Counted from the stretch's first letter, positions 19,954-31,350 are shown. The stretch is 64,000 nt of DNA from Dokdonella sp. (GCA_024707225.1 JANQAE010000004.1:372001-436000); one strand, 5' to 3'. The notes: generated by a model not told the origin, from the sequence alone. Translations and numbers: made by a program.

Positions 19954-21867
19954 ATGCATCGTCTGATCGTGTGCTTCGCCGTGCTGCTCGCCGGTCTGGC
20001 GCCGCCGGCCAGCGCGCTGCGCCCCGGAGATCTGGTCACCTCGTTCGGCAGCCAGGGATACGTGCGCATTCCGTTCGATCGCGCCGGCGAGTCGGCGTTC
20101 GACTCGGCCCACTACGTCAAGGTACGCAACGAGTCGGCCGGGCTGCCGCTGCAGTTTCCGTACATCTACGCGGCCGGCATCGCCGGCGACCGCGCCGCGA
20201 TCGTCAAGCTCGACGGCAACGGCCTGCTGGTCGCCGGCTTCGGCCAGAACGGGCGCGCGATCAGCACGCAGGCCGGCTCCAGCCGGATCGCCGGCCTGGG
20301 ATTCGCACCGAACGGCGACGTGGTGATCGCCTACAGCACGCGCGCCGTCGACGACTTCCTGTTTCACCCCGGCGGCGAAGACTTCTTCGTCGAGGTGTTC
20401 GACCGCAACGGGCAGCCTCGCATCCAGCAACAGGTGTTCCAGTTCGGCGTCTGGACGCCGGTGAACTGGGTCGGCGTCAACATGGTCGGCTACACCGACG
20501 GGCCGTTCTGCGATCCGGACGACTACGCCGTCTTCGCCGAAGCCCGCTCGATGGCGCAGGCGGCCGACGGCAGCCTCGCCGTCGCCGGCCGCATCGACTA
20601 CCTGGCGAACGACCCCCAGCAGCAGCCCGACTACAACACCACCGCGGTCGCCCGCTTCCAGTTCGACGCGGGCGCGGGCGTCTATCGGCGCTGGACCGAG
20701 TCGAATGCGTGGCCGTTCAACGACTGGGCCCGCACCTGCATGGGGCAAGGCGCTTTCGGCTTCTACGTGCAGGGCGGCTACTCGAACCAGCTCACCTCGC
20801 AATGGCCCAATGCCGCCGTCTTCCTGACGCCCTCGGACCTGCGCGTGGCCGGCCCGCTGGGCGTGTCGCGTGACCCGCCGGGCACCTTCCGCCGGCATGG
20901 TGCCTATCACGCCCTGCCGACCCAGCCCGACGTCATCTACGCCGACGCGGCAGGCTCGGCCTGGATGCCCGAATCCGGCTACTGGGGCCTGGATACGCGC
21001 AATACCGAGTTCAACGCGATGCAATGGGTGCCCGAGCGGCCCAACCTGTTCCTGTACGGCATCGCCGAGGACAGCTTCTTCGCCGGCGGCACGCAGCTCA
21101 AGCCGATCATCGCGTTCGACGAAGGCAGCCAGACGCTGAAACCGCGTTGGGCCTTCCTCAACGGCGACATGAACGCGCTGTACAGCAGTTTCGTGCAGAA
21201 GGGCTTCTATCGCGAGAACAAGCATGTCCTGCTCGGCGCGCTGCGGCTGTGCGCACCGATCAACGACTGCACCGGCGAGTGGGACGGCTACTTCGTCTCG
21301 CGCACCGGGGGCGAGCCGTCCACGCTCGCATTTCCACCCGACACCGGTTTCGGCGATCAAGGCTCGCGTGCCTATCGGGTGCCCGGCAACAGCTCGGGAA
21401 CGCCGGCCGCACGCGCCTGGGCCTGGGACGGCGCGGTGCTCGCATCCACGCTGATCATCCCCGGCGAGAACCCGCCCTCGGACCTGATCGTGGTCGGCGA
21501 TTTCCGCCGCGCCAGCGCCGGCGATCCGGCCGACTACGACTGGTTCGTCTCGCGCATCCGGCTGCGCGGCTCCAGCGGCTCGGTGATCGTGGGCGTATCG
21601 GGCAGCGGCCGCGTCACCAGCGCGCCGGCGGGCATCGACTGCCCGGGCAGCTGCAGCCAGTTCCTGGCGGCCGACAGCGAGGTGGTCCTGACGGCGACGC
21701 CGTCCGCAGGCACCGGCTTCATGGGCTGGGCAGCGGGCAGCCAGTGCCTGCGCATCAACGGCGATCGCTGCACCGTCCACATCGACGGCGACCAGCAGGT
21801 CACCGCGCTGTTCGAAGCCGGCCCGAGCGACGTGATCTTCGCCGACGATTTCGAGGTGCGCCCGTGA
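19954..21867 (+). CDS. exported protein with delta-60-like N-terminus, bacterial beta-repeat and VIFADDFE tail
   Basis: 637 residues from an ATG at 19954, six bases after AGGA and followed by a clean signal peptide (MHRLIVCFAVLLAGLAPPAS-A). Early parts (AAIVKLDGNGLLVAGFGQNG, IAGLGFAPNGDVVIAYS) resemble delta-60 beta-propeller repeats. Near the C-terminus a domain with GSGRVTSAPAGIDCPGSCSQ and GFMGWAAGSQC resembles the divergent InlB-type B-repeat, with four cysteines likely in disulfides. It ends SDVIFADDFEVRP. First gene of a four-gene run; transcribed divergently from the sigma factor with 137 bases between them. Function unknown, probably cell-surface or secreted. Confidence 0.75.
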   Translation: MHRLIVCFAVLLAGLAPPASALRPGDLVTSFGSQGYVRIPFDRAGESAFDSAHYVKVRNESAGLPLQFPYIYAAGIAGDRAAIVKLDGNGLLVAGFGQNGRAISTQAGSSRIAGLGFAPNGDVVIAYSTRAVDDFLFHPGGEDFFVEVFDRNGQPRIQQQVFQFGVWTPVNWVGVNMVGYTDGPFCDPDDYAVFAEARSMAQAADGSLAVAGRIDYLANDPQQQPDYNTTAVARFQFDAGAGVYRRWTESNAWPFNDWARTCMGQGAFGFYVQGGYSNQLTSQWPNAAVFLTPSDLRVAGPLGVSRDPPGTFRRHGAYHALPTQPDVIYADAAGSAWMPESGYWGLDTRNTEFNAMQWVPERPNLFLYGIAEDSFFAGGTQLKPIIAFDEGSQTLKPRWAFLNGDMNALYSSFVQKGFYRENKHVLLGALRLCAPINDCTGEWDGYFVSRTGGEPSTLAFPPDTGFGDQGSRAYRVPGNSSGTPAARAWAWDGAVLASTLIIPGENPPSDLIVVGDFRRASAGDPADYDWFVSRIRLRGSSGSVIVGVSGSGRVTSAPAGIDCPGSCSQFLAADSEVVLTATPSAGTGFMGWAAGSQCLRINGDRCTVHIDGDQQVTALFEAGPSDVIFADDFEVRP

Positions 21868-22406
21868 CCACCCATCGTCTTCGCGCGATCACGCTCGGCC
21901 TGATCGCGGCCGGCATGACGGCCGGCTGCGACGGCGGCGGCTCAGGCGCCGCACCCGCCCGGCAGAGCACGAGCGCCGCGGCTGCCGGCAGCGCCGCCGC
22001 GCAGCACGCCGACCAGCTGAGCATGCAGGTGGACGGCGTGCCGTGGAGCGCCGATCACGACGTGTTCGGCGCGTTCCATCCACCGGGCTACGAGCAGGCC
22101 CTGATCGTCGCCGGTTCGTTCGGACCGAAGGACGCGAACGAGCAGGGCTTCAATCTCAATCTCTATCGGATCGGCGGACCGGGCCGCTACACGGTACGCA
22201 GCGGCAACGCCGAGGGTCACGTCGCGCAGCTCGCCAACTACTCCGCCGAGCGCTACCTCGCCGGCGGCCCGTTCGGCTTCGACGTGCAGGTGGACGTGAT
22301 CGCGGCCTCGCCGGAACGGATCGAGGTGCGATTCGCCGGCACGTTGACCGCCAACGACGGCACGCGGCTGACGCTCAGCGACGGCCACTTCGTCTACCGC
22401 CCATGA
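21864..22406 (+). CDS. small putative lipoprotein, unknown function
   Basis: 180 residues from a GTG that overlaps the previous stop (GTGA). The N-terminus VTTHRLRAITLGLIAAGMTAGC has a hydrophobic stretch ending in a lipobox-like TAGC, then a Gly/Ser/Ala-rich linker. The mature part (MQVDGVPWSADHDVFGAFHPP, then GGPGRYTVRS and a final TLSDGHFVYRP) has the look of a small beta-sandwich domain, but I do not recognise the family. Tight overlap on both sides ties it to the exported proteins around it. Confidence 0.7.
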   Translation: MTTHRLRAITLGLIAAGMTAGCDGGGSGAAPARQSTSAAAAGSAAAQHADQLSMQVDGVPWSADHDVFGAFHPPGYEQALIVAGSFGPKDANEQGFNLNLYRIGGPGRYTVRSGNAEGHVAQLANYSAERYLAGGPFGFDVQVDVIAASPERIEVRFAGTLTANDGTRLTLSDGHFVYRP

Positions 22407-24004
22407 GCGCAGCGCCGATGCCGACCGCTCGAAATACCCGCACCCCGACCGCCGTGCTGAGGGCGGGCATGATCGCGCTGCTGCTGGCCGCAGCTGTCCT
22501 CGCGGCGCACGCGATCACGTTGATCGTCGACAGCGGCACCGATGCCGCATCGGACGCGTGTGCCGATGCGGTCGCCGGCGACTGCACGCTGCGCGGCGCG
22601 ATCCTCGCCGCCAATGCCCACACCGGAGCCGATCGCATCGTGTTCGACATCCCGACCGGCGACGCCAGCTATCAGACCGCCTCGGCGCACTGGCGGCTGA
22701 CGCCGGCCACCGACCTGCCGATCGTCACGGACGATCTGGAGATCGACGGCTACAGCCAGCCCGGCGCGCGCGAGAACGGGAACGGTCCCGATCAGGGCGG
22801 CAGCGATGCGGTCCTGAAGATCGAGCTGCAAGGCACCGGCAGCGGCGCGCAGACCGGCCTGTACGCCGGCAACGGAACGCCGCGGCTGACGGTGCGGGGC
22901 CTGGCGGTCAACCGGTTCGCGCGCAACATCACGCTGTCGGCGCCGGGACCGCACCGTATCGAAGGCTGCTTCATCGGCACCGACATCACCGGCCTGTCCG
23001 CACCGGTCGCCGCCGGCAACGGCATCGGCATCGACCTCGGCGGCCCGGCGACGATCGGCGGCACCGCCCCCGCCGCGCGCAACGTGATCGCCGGCAACGG
23101 CTACATCGGCATCTGGGACCGATCCGAGGTGACCGCCCCCAGCATCGTGCAGGGCAACCTGATCGGCATCGGATCCGATGGCGATACCCTGCCCGGCCGC
23201 CAGGATTACGGTCTGTACGTCAGCGGCGCCGCGCAGGGCAGCCTGATCGGCGGCCGCAGTGCCGCAGCGCGCAACCTGTTCGCAGGCCATGCCAGCAACG
23301 CGCTGTACGTGACCGGCGGCGCCGGCCATCCGGCCGGTGCTCCCGTCCTGCGGGTCGAGGGCAATTACTTCGGCACCGACTGGACCGGCAGCCTGGCCCG
23401 TCCCAACGGCCTTTTCCCGCAGTCGCCCACGCAGCCGCAGTCGACGATCAACGTGTTCCGGGGCGGGCGCTGCGGGGTGAGCATCGGTGCCGAGGCCGCC
23501 GGTGCGGGCAATCTGATCGCCCACGCGCCGGCCGCCGGCATCCAGGTGGCGACATGCACCGGACTGGCGATGTACGGCAACCGCTTCCGCCGCAACCGCC
23601 TCGCGATCGATCTGTCGGCGACCAGCAACGCCGACGGCGTCACGCCGGACGATCCGGACGACGCAGACGAAGGCGGCAACCGCCTGCAGAACGCGCCGGC
23701 GATCGTGCATCTGACCTACCTCGACGGCGGCACCACGATCGCGCTGGGCTATCGCGTGGACAGCTCACCGGCCCATGCCGCCTATCCGCTGCGCGTGGAT
23801 ATCGGCTTCGGCACCGGCGGCCAGCCGCAGGGTCTGGTCCTGGCCGACCTCTATACGCTGGAGCTGGCGCAGGCGGTACGCACCGTGCAGATACCGGTGG
23901 CGGCCCTCCAGGGGCAGCCGTTGGTGCTGACCGCGACCGACGCCGACGGCAACAGCAGCGAAGTCGCCTCCGAGGCGATCCACGCCGACGATTTCGAGCC
24001 ATGA
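22403..24004 (+). CDS. exported parallel beta-helix protein (CSLREA-like N-terminus) with ADDFEP tail
   Basis: 533 residues. The ATG overlaps the previous stop (ATGA). A membrane-like signal (GMIALLLAAAVLAAHA) is followed by ITLIVDSGTDAASDACADA and DCTLRGAILAANAH, the sequence typical of CSLREA-domain proteins, and then by repeats such as NVIAGNGYIGI, GNLIGIGSDG and NLIAHAPAAGIQV that suggest a right-handed beta helix. The end, EAIHADDFEP, is a variant of the tail in the neighbouring exported proteins. No catalytic residues of pectate lyases are evident. Function unknown. Confidence 0.78.
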   Translation: MSAAPMPTARNTRTPTAVLRAGMIALLLAAAVLAAHAITLIVDSGTDAASDACADAVAGDCTLRGAILAANAHTGADRIVFDIPTGDASYQTASAHWRLTPATDLPIVTDDLEIDGYSQPGARENGNGPDQGGSDAVLKIELQGTGSGAQTGLYAGNGTPRLTVRGLAVNRFARNITLSAPGPHRIEGCFIGTDITGLSAPVAAGNGIGIDLGGPATIGGTAPAARNVIAGNGYIGIWDRSEVTAPSIVQGNLIGIGSDGDTLPGRQDYGLYVSGAAQGSLIGGRSAAARNLFAGHASNALYVTGGAGHPAGAPVLRVEGNYFGTDWTGSLARPNGLFPQSPTQPQSTINVFRGGRCGVSIGAEAAGAGNLIAHAPAAGIQVATCTGLAMYGNRFRRNRLAIDLSATSNADGVTPDDPDDADEGGNRLQNAPAIVHLTYLDGGTTIALGYRVDSSPAHAAYPLRVDIGFGTGGQPQGLVLADLYTLELAQAVRTVQIPVAALQGQPLVLTATDADGNSSEVASEAIHADDFEP

Positions 24005-24066
24005 GGCAGGCGACCACTCCTTCGCCATCGGCTTTCCTGGCCGCTTCGCGCGGCCGGAGACCGGAC

Positions 24067-25508
24067 ATGCACACGCTTGGCGCCCGCGCGCTGCGCGCCC
24101 TCGCCTGCTCGTTCGCGATCGCCGCGACGTCCGCATCGGCGGCCGAGTGGTTCGTCTCGACCACCGGCAGCGACCAGACCGGTACCGGCACGATCGACCG
24201 TCCGTTCCGGCACATCGGCCATGTGCTCGATCCGGCCGAGGCGATCGTCCAGGCCGGCGACACCGTGACGCTGCGCGGACCGGCCGGCGACCGCACCTAT
24301 CACGAATGCGACGTGCGCCTGCGCATGCGGCTGGTGCTGCGCTCGTATCCGGGCGAGACCGCGCACATCCATTGCGACATCGCCGTCGTCGACAGCGTGG
24401 CCGTGCAGATCGATCCGGAGGCGTCCGGATCGCGCCTGTCGGGCCTGGAGATCAGTGGCGGCTACTACTACGGCATCTTCCTGCAGACCGACTGGTACCA
24501 GGGCGGCGGCGAGGACGGCCGCGGGCCAGCGACGTGACGATCGAGGACACGGCGATCCACGATACCGGCCGCGATGCGATCAAGATCACGCCGCACGCCG
24601 ATCGCGCGACGATCCGGCGCTGCCGGATCTGGAACACCGGCGCGATCTATGCGCCCGGCACGCCGGTCGAGGACCGCAACGCCGAGGGCATCGACAACGT
24701 CAACGGCTCGGGCATGCGCGTGGAGGACTGCCATATCCACGACACCGCCACGACCGGGCTCTACTTCAAGGGCGGCGCGGCCGGCGTCGTGATCGAGCGC
24801 AACCGCATCGAGAACCCGGGCCTCGCCGGCATCCTGGTCGGCTTCGACACCAGTCCGGAGTTCTTCGACCTCCAGGCCAATCCGGACTACTACGAGGCGG
24901 TCGACGCGATCGTGCGCAACAACATCGTGATCGGCAGTCCGTACGCCGGCATCGGCCTGTACGCCTCGCGCAACGCGGTCGTCGTCAACAACACGATCCT
25001 CGACAGCGCGGCGCGCGGCCATGCCGCGCTGTACTTCGGCGTGACCTACCAGGACTGGGAACCGCAGGCGCTGCGCCCGGCCAATCGCGACGCGACGATC
25101 CGCAACAACCTGATCGTGCAGCACGGCCGGCCATGCCTGGCGATCCGCTGGAGCGCCGATCTCGGCGGCCTGTCGGGCCTGGCCGGCGCGCCCGGCACCG
25201 ACTACAACGCCTATTCGGACAGCGCCGGCGCCTGCCGCTTCGTCGACACGCGGCCGGGCAGCCCGCTCGGCGGCGGCGGCACGCTCGCGCAGTGGCGCAG
25301 CCATGCCGCCGCCGATGCGGCCAGTCTCGAGGCGCCGCTGCCGCTGACCGCCGACGGTCATCTGCTGCCCGGCAATCCAGCGATCGACGCCGGCCAGAGC
25401 CTGGACCTGGTCGTCGAGGACATCGACCGCCAGCCGCGCAGCGGCGCCTATGACATCGGCGCCGACGAGATCGCAACGGATGCCGTATTCGCGAACGGCT
25501 TCGACTGA
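24067..25508 (+). CDS. exported right-handed beta-helix protein with VFANGFD tail (one frame break)
   Basis: The start at 24067 is preferred to an ATG at 24001 because GGAG stands seven bases upstream and a signal peptide begins at once (MHTLGARALRALACSFAIAATSASA). The mature part opens AEWFVSTTGSDQTGTGTIDRPF, the usual beginning of DUF1565/beta-helix carbohydrate-binding proteins, and has helix-like coils (AIHDTGRDAIKITPHAD, IERNRIENPGLAGILVG). One base is missing near 24519-24528 in a GGG/CC run; the frame continues as SDVTIEDTAI to the end, DAVFANGFD. It is last in the run of exported proteins. Confidence 0.78.
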
Positions 25509-25596
25509 GCACCACCGACCGCCGCCGGACCGGACGGCTCGGCGCCGATGCCGATGCCTGCACCGGTGCGCGAGGCGAGCGCGATCGGCGGCGCCG

Positions 25597-26376
25597 CTAG
25601 GGCGTAGCGACCGCCGATTCGATGATCGCGTCGAGCACGTAGGCCGTCTCCGGCATGCCCGGTTTCGGATCGGCGATCCGGTAGCGCATCACGCGCAGCA
25701 CGGTGCGCACGCCGTTCTCGTGCGCATAGCCCTCGATCGGCTCGCGCAGGATCTGCCAGGCACCCGGCTCGCCGACGAGCAGGCCCGAGGCGTCGTAGCG
25801 GCGCTCGCGCACGTTGAGGCACGCGCCCACGCCGGCCGTCGAGTCGGCACAGGCGGCGGTGCGCGGCGCGACTTCGAAGAACATGCGTTCGCCGGCGCCG
25901 CCGTAGCGCGCCGCCGCGGTCAGCCGGCCGACGAAGCGCAGCCGATCGCCCTGCGCGTTGACGAGGGTAAGGGCGGGCACGTCACCGGCCGTCTGCAGGG
26001 TCAGCGCCGAGCGACCGCGCAGCCGGTCGCCGATCGCCGCATCCAGGGCCGCGACCGCCGGATCGGCGCAGGCCATCATCGTCTGCACCAGATCCTCGAC
26101 GACGAGGTGGCCCTCGAGCAGCGCGTAGGCACCGCCGATGCGATTGCAGGCATGATCGATTGCGAGCCGCGTCTGGTCGAAGTCGATCTGCAGCGGCTGC
26201 TGCGGGCGCGCGAACAGCGCGCCGATGCGGGCACCGCCGGCATCGCGTGCGTCGGCCAGCGACCAGTGGTGGCGCATCAGCACCGCGCGCTCCGGCGGTC
26301 CGGGCGGATCGACGACGCGGGCAGCGGGCGCGCACGCCGCGAAGGCGAGCGGCAACAGCCAGGCGAGTGCTTTCAT
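25597..26376 (-). CDS. META and DUF4377 domain lipoprotein
   Basis: 259 residues from the ATG at 26376, with AGGAG eight bases upstream. A lipoprotein signal (MKALAWLLPLAFAAC) is followed by a META/HslJ-like domain (LMRHHWSLADARDA, RLAIDHACNRIGGAY, LVQTMMACADP) and a C-terminal DUF4377-like domain (GACLNVRERRYDASG, WQILREPIEGYAHENGVRTVLRV). META proteins are linked to envelope stress and heat or novobiocin resistance. Stands alone, convergent with the beta-helix gene and divergent from the peptidase gene. Confidence 0.85.
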   Translation of the reverse strand: MKALAWLLPLAFAACAPAARVVDPPGPPERAVLMRHHWSLADARDAGGARIGALFARPQQPLQIDFDQTRLAIDHACNRIGGAYALLEGHLVVEDLVQTMMACADPAVAALDAAIGDRLRGRSALTLQTAGDVPALTLVNAQGDRLRFVGRLTAAARYGGAGERMFFEVAPRTAACADSTAGVGACLNVRERRYDASGLLVGEPGAWQILREPIEGYAHENGVRTVLRVMRYRIADPKPGMPETAYVLDAIIESAVATP

Positions 26377-26459
26377 CGGGATCGGCTCCTGCGGTGAGTT
26401 CGCCCACAGTATGCCGGTCGACATGCGCGCGGTCGCGTCGTGCCGGCTAGGCTGTAGGC

Positions 26460-27599
26460 ATGTCCTCGAATCCATCAGCTCCTCTGCCCGACCCGGGCTC
26501 CGCATCGACCCGCGCCCGGTGGCGACTGATCGCCGGATTCGCACTGGCCGGCCTCGGCGGGGTGCTCGTCGGCAGGCTCGCCGCCCGCCATGCCGGCCCG
26601 GGCGTGGCGCTTCTGCTGTCGCCATGGGACATCGCCGGGATCCTCGCGATCTGGCTCGGTGCCATCCTCGTCCACGAGGCCGGCCACTGGGCCGGCGGCC
26701 GGATCGGCGGCCTGCGCCTGGTCCTGATGACGGTCGGACCGCTGCGTCTGTCGCACGATCCGGGCGGTTGGCGGCTGGGCCTGTTCCTGCGCTCGGGTGG
26801 ATTCGGCGGGCTGACCGTGATGGTGCCGGCCGCGGACCGGCCGGTCGCGGCGCAGTTGCGGCCGATGATCGCCGGCGGGCCGCTGGCGAGCCTGCTGCTG
26901 GCGCTGGCCGCGACGGGCGTCTTCGCTGCCGCCGGCGGCCGCTTCGCGCTGTACGCGGCGGCGACCGCGGTGGTCTCGAGCCTGCTGTTCGCGGTCACCG
27001 CGATCCCGCTACGGATAGGCAGCTTCCCCAACGACGGCGCGCAATGGCGCGAGCTGCGCCGCGGCGGCCGCGCGGCGCAACTGCGCGTCGTGCTCGGTGC
27101 CTTGTCGGCACAAAGCCTGTCCGGCACGCGGCCGCGCGATCTGGACGCTACGGCGCTGGCGCGAGCGCACGACCTGGACGACGGCAGCGACGCGCTGTGC
27201 ACCGCCGGACTGCACTTCTTCGACTACGCGGCCGCCTGCGACCGCGGCGATGCGGCCGCCGCCGGACACGCGCTGGACCGGATCGCCGCCCGGATCGGCG
27301 AGATTCCGCAAGGCCTGCGCCAGGCCTATGCGATCGAACTGGCGTACTTCGAGGCGGCCTGCCGCGGCGCTGCGGGCCGGGCGCAGGCCTGGCTCGACCA
27401 GGCCCGCGGCGGCCTGGTCGAGCCGGCGATCAGAGCACGCGCATCCACGGCGCTGGCGCTGGCCGAGGGTCGCCGCGACGCGGCGCGCGACGCGCTCGAC
27501 GAGGCCGAGCGCGCGCTGCATCGCCACGTCGATCGCGGCGGCGCGATGCTGATCGCCGATCAGCTGCGCGATCTGCGCGAGCGGCTGGGCGCGCCCTGA
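26460..27599 (+). CDS. membrane M50-like (site-2 protease type) metallopeptidase with helical C-terminal domain
   Basis: 379 residues. Membrane helices at about 22-40 and 54-70 lead to HEAGH at 72-76, the zinc motif of M50 peptidases; the third ligand is probably the aspartate in FPNDGAQW, which replaces the usual PxxDG site. The last 170 residues are soluble and helical (TPR-like). No PDZ domain is present, unlike RseP. The substrate is unknown. A bidirectional terminator follows 70 bases after the stop. Confidence 0.8.
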   Translation: MSSNPSAPLPDPGSASTRARWRLIAGFALAGLGGVLVGRLAARHAGPGVALLLSPWDIAGILAIWLGAILVHEAGHWAGGRIGGLRLVLMTVGPLRLSHDPGGWRLGLFLRSGGFGGLTVMVPAADRPVAAQLRPMIAGGPLASLLLALAATGVFAAAGGRFALYAAATAVVSSLLFAVTAIPLRIGSFPNDGAQWRELRRGGRAAQLRVVLGALSAQSLSGTRPRDLDATALARAHDLDDGSDALCTAGLHFFDYAAACDRGDAAAAGHALDRIAARIGEIPQGLRQAYAIELAYFEAACRGAAGRAQAWLDQARGGLVEPAIRARASTALALAEGRRDAARDALDEAERALHRHVDRGGAMLIADQLRDLRERLGAP

Positions 27600-27668
27600 C
27601 GCGACTGCACGGCACGCGCTGCGGTCACGATGCGCAGCCACGAGACGGCGCCGCCTTCGACACGCATG

Positions 27669-27694
27669 AAAAAGCCCGCCGAAGCGGGCTTTTT
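27669..27694. terminator. bidirectional rho-independent terminator
   Basis: Five A, then GCCCGC-CGAA-GCGGGC, then five T. The symmetric A and T tracts let it end transcription of the peptidase gene (plus) and of rpoD (minus). It sits between the two convergent stops at 27599 and 27714. Confidence 0.9.
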
Positions 27695-27713
27695 CATCGG
27701 ACGCCTGGGTCGC

Positions 27714-29558
<1,845 letters not shown>

Positions 29559-29806
29559 GTAGGTGGTGATCCCGGGAAGGCAAAGGAAATGAGTATAGAA
29601 ACGGTGTCAAGGGTGAGACGGGCGATCCGGCCCGGCCGCGCGCCGCCCCGGCCGGTCGGCCGGGCCTGATGGTGGATAACGCCAAACGGCGGCCCCGCCC
29701 GTCGTGCCGCAACGGAAGTTCACATCGGGAGGCGGGGTCCGGGGGGCCTGCCCGGCTACAGATGGGACCGCTGCGGCCCATTTCCAGGCCTGCCGCGCCG
29801 GTGCAG

Positions 29807-30247
29807 TCAGCGCGACTCCAGCCAGAACGTGACCGGGCCGTCGTTGGTCAGGTCGACCTGCATGTGCGCGCCGAAGCGCCCGGTCTGCACGTCGGCATGC
29901 GCCGCGCGTGCCTGCTCGACCAGCCGCTCGAACCAGTACCGCCCGTGCTCGGGCGTCGCCGCCGCGGTGAAGCTCGGCCGCAGGCCGCTGCGCGTATCGG
30001 CCGCCAGCGTGAACTGCGGCACCAGCAGCAGGCCGCCGCCGCTGTCGCGCAGCGAGCGGTTCATGCGCCCCTGCGCGTCGGCGAAGACGCGATAGCCGAG
30101 CAGGCGCTCGAGCGTGCGCCCGGTCTGGGCCTGGCCGTCGGGCGGCTGCACCGCCACCAGGGCCAGCAGCCCGGGGCCGATCCGGCCGACCGTCTGGCCG
30201 TCGACGCTGACGCTGGCCTGGCTGACGCGCTGGATCAGGGCGATCAC
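29807..30247 (-). CDS. dtd: D-aminoacyl-tRNA deacylase Dtd
   Basis: Hydrolyses D-amino acids mischarged on tRNA (and Gly-tRNA-Ala). The GTG at 30247 (VIALIQRVSQASVSVDG) has GGAG a few bases upstream and gives 146 residues, the family norm; the ATG nine codons further up is less likely. Active-site motifs are LLLVPQFTLAAD (the SQxT-type loop appears as PQFTL) and the C-terminal TNDGPVTFWLE containing the conserved Gly-cisPro-type sequence (NxGPVT). Confidence 0.95.
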   Translation of the reverse strand: MIALIQRVSQASVSVDGQTVGRIGPGLLALVAVQPPDGQAQTGRTLERLLGYRVFADAQGRMNRSLRDSGGGLLLVPQFTLAADTRSGLRPSFTAAATPEHGRYWFERLVEQARAAHADVQTGRFGAHMQVDLTNDGPVTFWLESR

Positions 30248-30417
30248 GGGGGACTCCGTCGGACGGGGCGGCATCCTCGCCGCTGCCGCGCGGCGCGGTC
30301 AATCGGCGCCGCGCCCGATCCGGGCCGTCATCGGCACGGGCGTCGAGGCGAACGGCCCGGGGATCGGCCCAGGGGTCGGCTTTTCGGCGACGAGTCCCTA
30401 CTATCGCGGGTTCGACC

Positions 30418-31350
30418 ATGACCACACCTGGACTTTCCCCTTTTCTCACGCTGCTGTACGGCGGACTGCGGCTGCTCGGCCGGCTGTCGCTGCCGACGCT
30501 GCACCGGCTCGGCAGCGCCTGCGGCAGCCTGATCTGGCTGCTCGACGGGCGGCTGCGCCGGGTCACCGAGCGCAATCTCTCCCTGCTGTTAACGCAGGAC
30601 GGCGCCGAAACCAGACAAGCCATCGCGCGCGCGGTGCTGCGCGAGACCGGCAAGTCGATGACCGAGGTCGCGATCGTCTGGGCCGGCTCGCCGCAGCGCG
30701 CATTGAGTCTGGTCCGCGAGGTGCGCGGGCTGGAGCATCTGGAGGCGGCGCGGGCGGCCGGCCGCGGCCTGATCATCGCCGCGCCGCATCTGGGCTGCTG
30801 GGAGCTGCTGAACTACTGGCTGGCCGAGCGCATGCCGCTGTCGATCGCCTATCGCCAGCCGCAGCGGCCGTACTTCGAGCCGCTGCTGCTCAAGGCGCGC
30901 GGCGCGCTGCAGGTCGAGCAGGTCCGCGCCGAGGGCGCCGGCGTGCGTGCGCTGTATCGCCGTCTCAACGCCGGCGGCGTGGTCGGCATCCTGCCCGACC
31001 AGCGTCCCAAGCGCGGCGAGGGCGAGTTCGCGCCGTTCTTCGGCATCCCGGCGATGACGATGGTGCTGCTGCCGCGGCTGGCCCGCCACACCGGCGCGCC
31101 GGTGCTGTTCGCGTTCGCCGAGCGCCTGCGCGAGGGCGCCGGATTCCGCATCCACCTGCTGCCGGCGCCGGACGGCATCGCCGACGCCGACCTCGGCGTC
31201 GCCTGCGCCGCGCTCAACGGCGGCGTCGAGGCCTGCGTGCGGATCGCGTTCACGCAGTATCAGTGGACCTACAAGCGCTATTCGATCCAGCCCGACGGCC
31301 GGCCCAATCCGTACGCGGCGGCGACGGCGACCGACGGCGACGAGGACTGA
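30418..31350 (+). CDS. LpxL/HtrB-type lysophospholipid (lipid A) acyltransferase
   Basis: 310 residues; an N-terminal membrane-associated helix, then the acyltransferase HX4E motif in APHLGCWELLNYW, IAYRQPQRPYFEPLL, and the second conserved block GILPDQRPKRGEGEFAPFFG. This is the late-acyltransferase family that adds secondary fatty acids to Kdo-lipid A in the cytoplasmic membrane. Whether it is LpxL or LpxM cannot be told. It is divergent from dtd, and 174 bases upstream of the iron transporter operon. Confidence 0.88.
   Translation: MTTPGLSPFLTLLYGGLRLLGRLSLPTLHRLGSACGSLIWLLDGRLRRVTERNLSLLLTQDGAETRQAIARAVLRETGKSMTEVAIVWAGSPQRALSLVREVRGLEHLEAARAAGRGLIIAAPHLGCWELLNYWLAERMPLSIAYRQPQRPYFEPLLLKARGALQVEQVRAEGAGVRALYRRLNAGGVVGILPDQRPKRGEGEFAPFFGIPAMTMVLLPRLARHTGAPVLFAFAERLREGAGFRIHLLPAPDGIADADLGVACAALNGGVEACVRIAFTQYQWTYKRYSIQPDGRPNPYAAATATDGDED

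Noticed and set aside
25509-25596. Hairpin-like repeats between the beta-helix gene and the META/DUF4377 gene
   Set aside because: The inverted halves are imperfect and lack T tracts; I cannot support a terminator there.
29585-29620. sigma-70 promoter for rpoD (TTGACA and TATACT on the minus strand)
   Set aside because: The two hexamers are only seven bases apart, so they cannot be one promoter; no other matching pair was seen.
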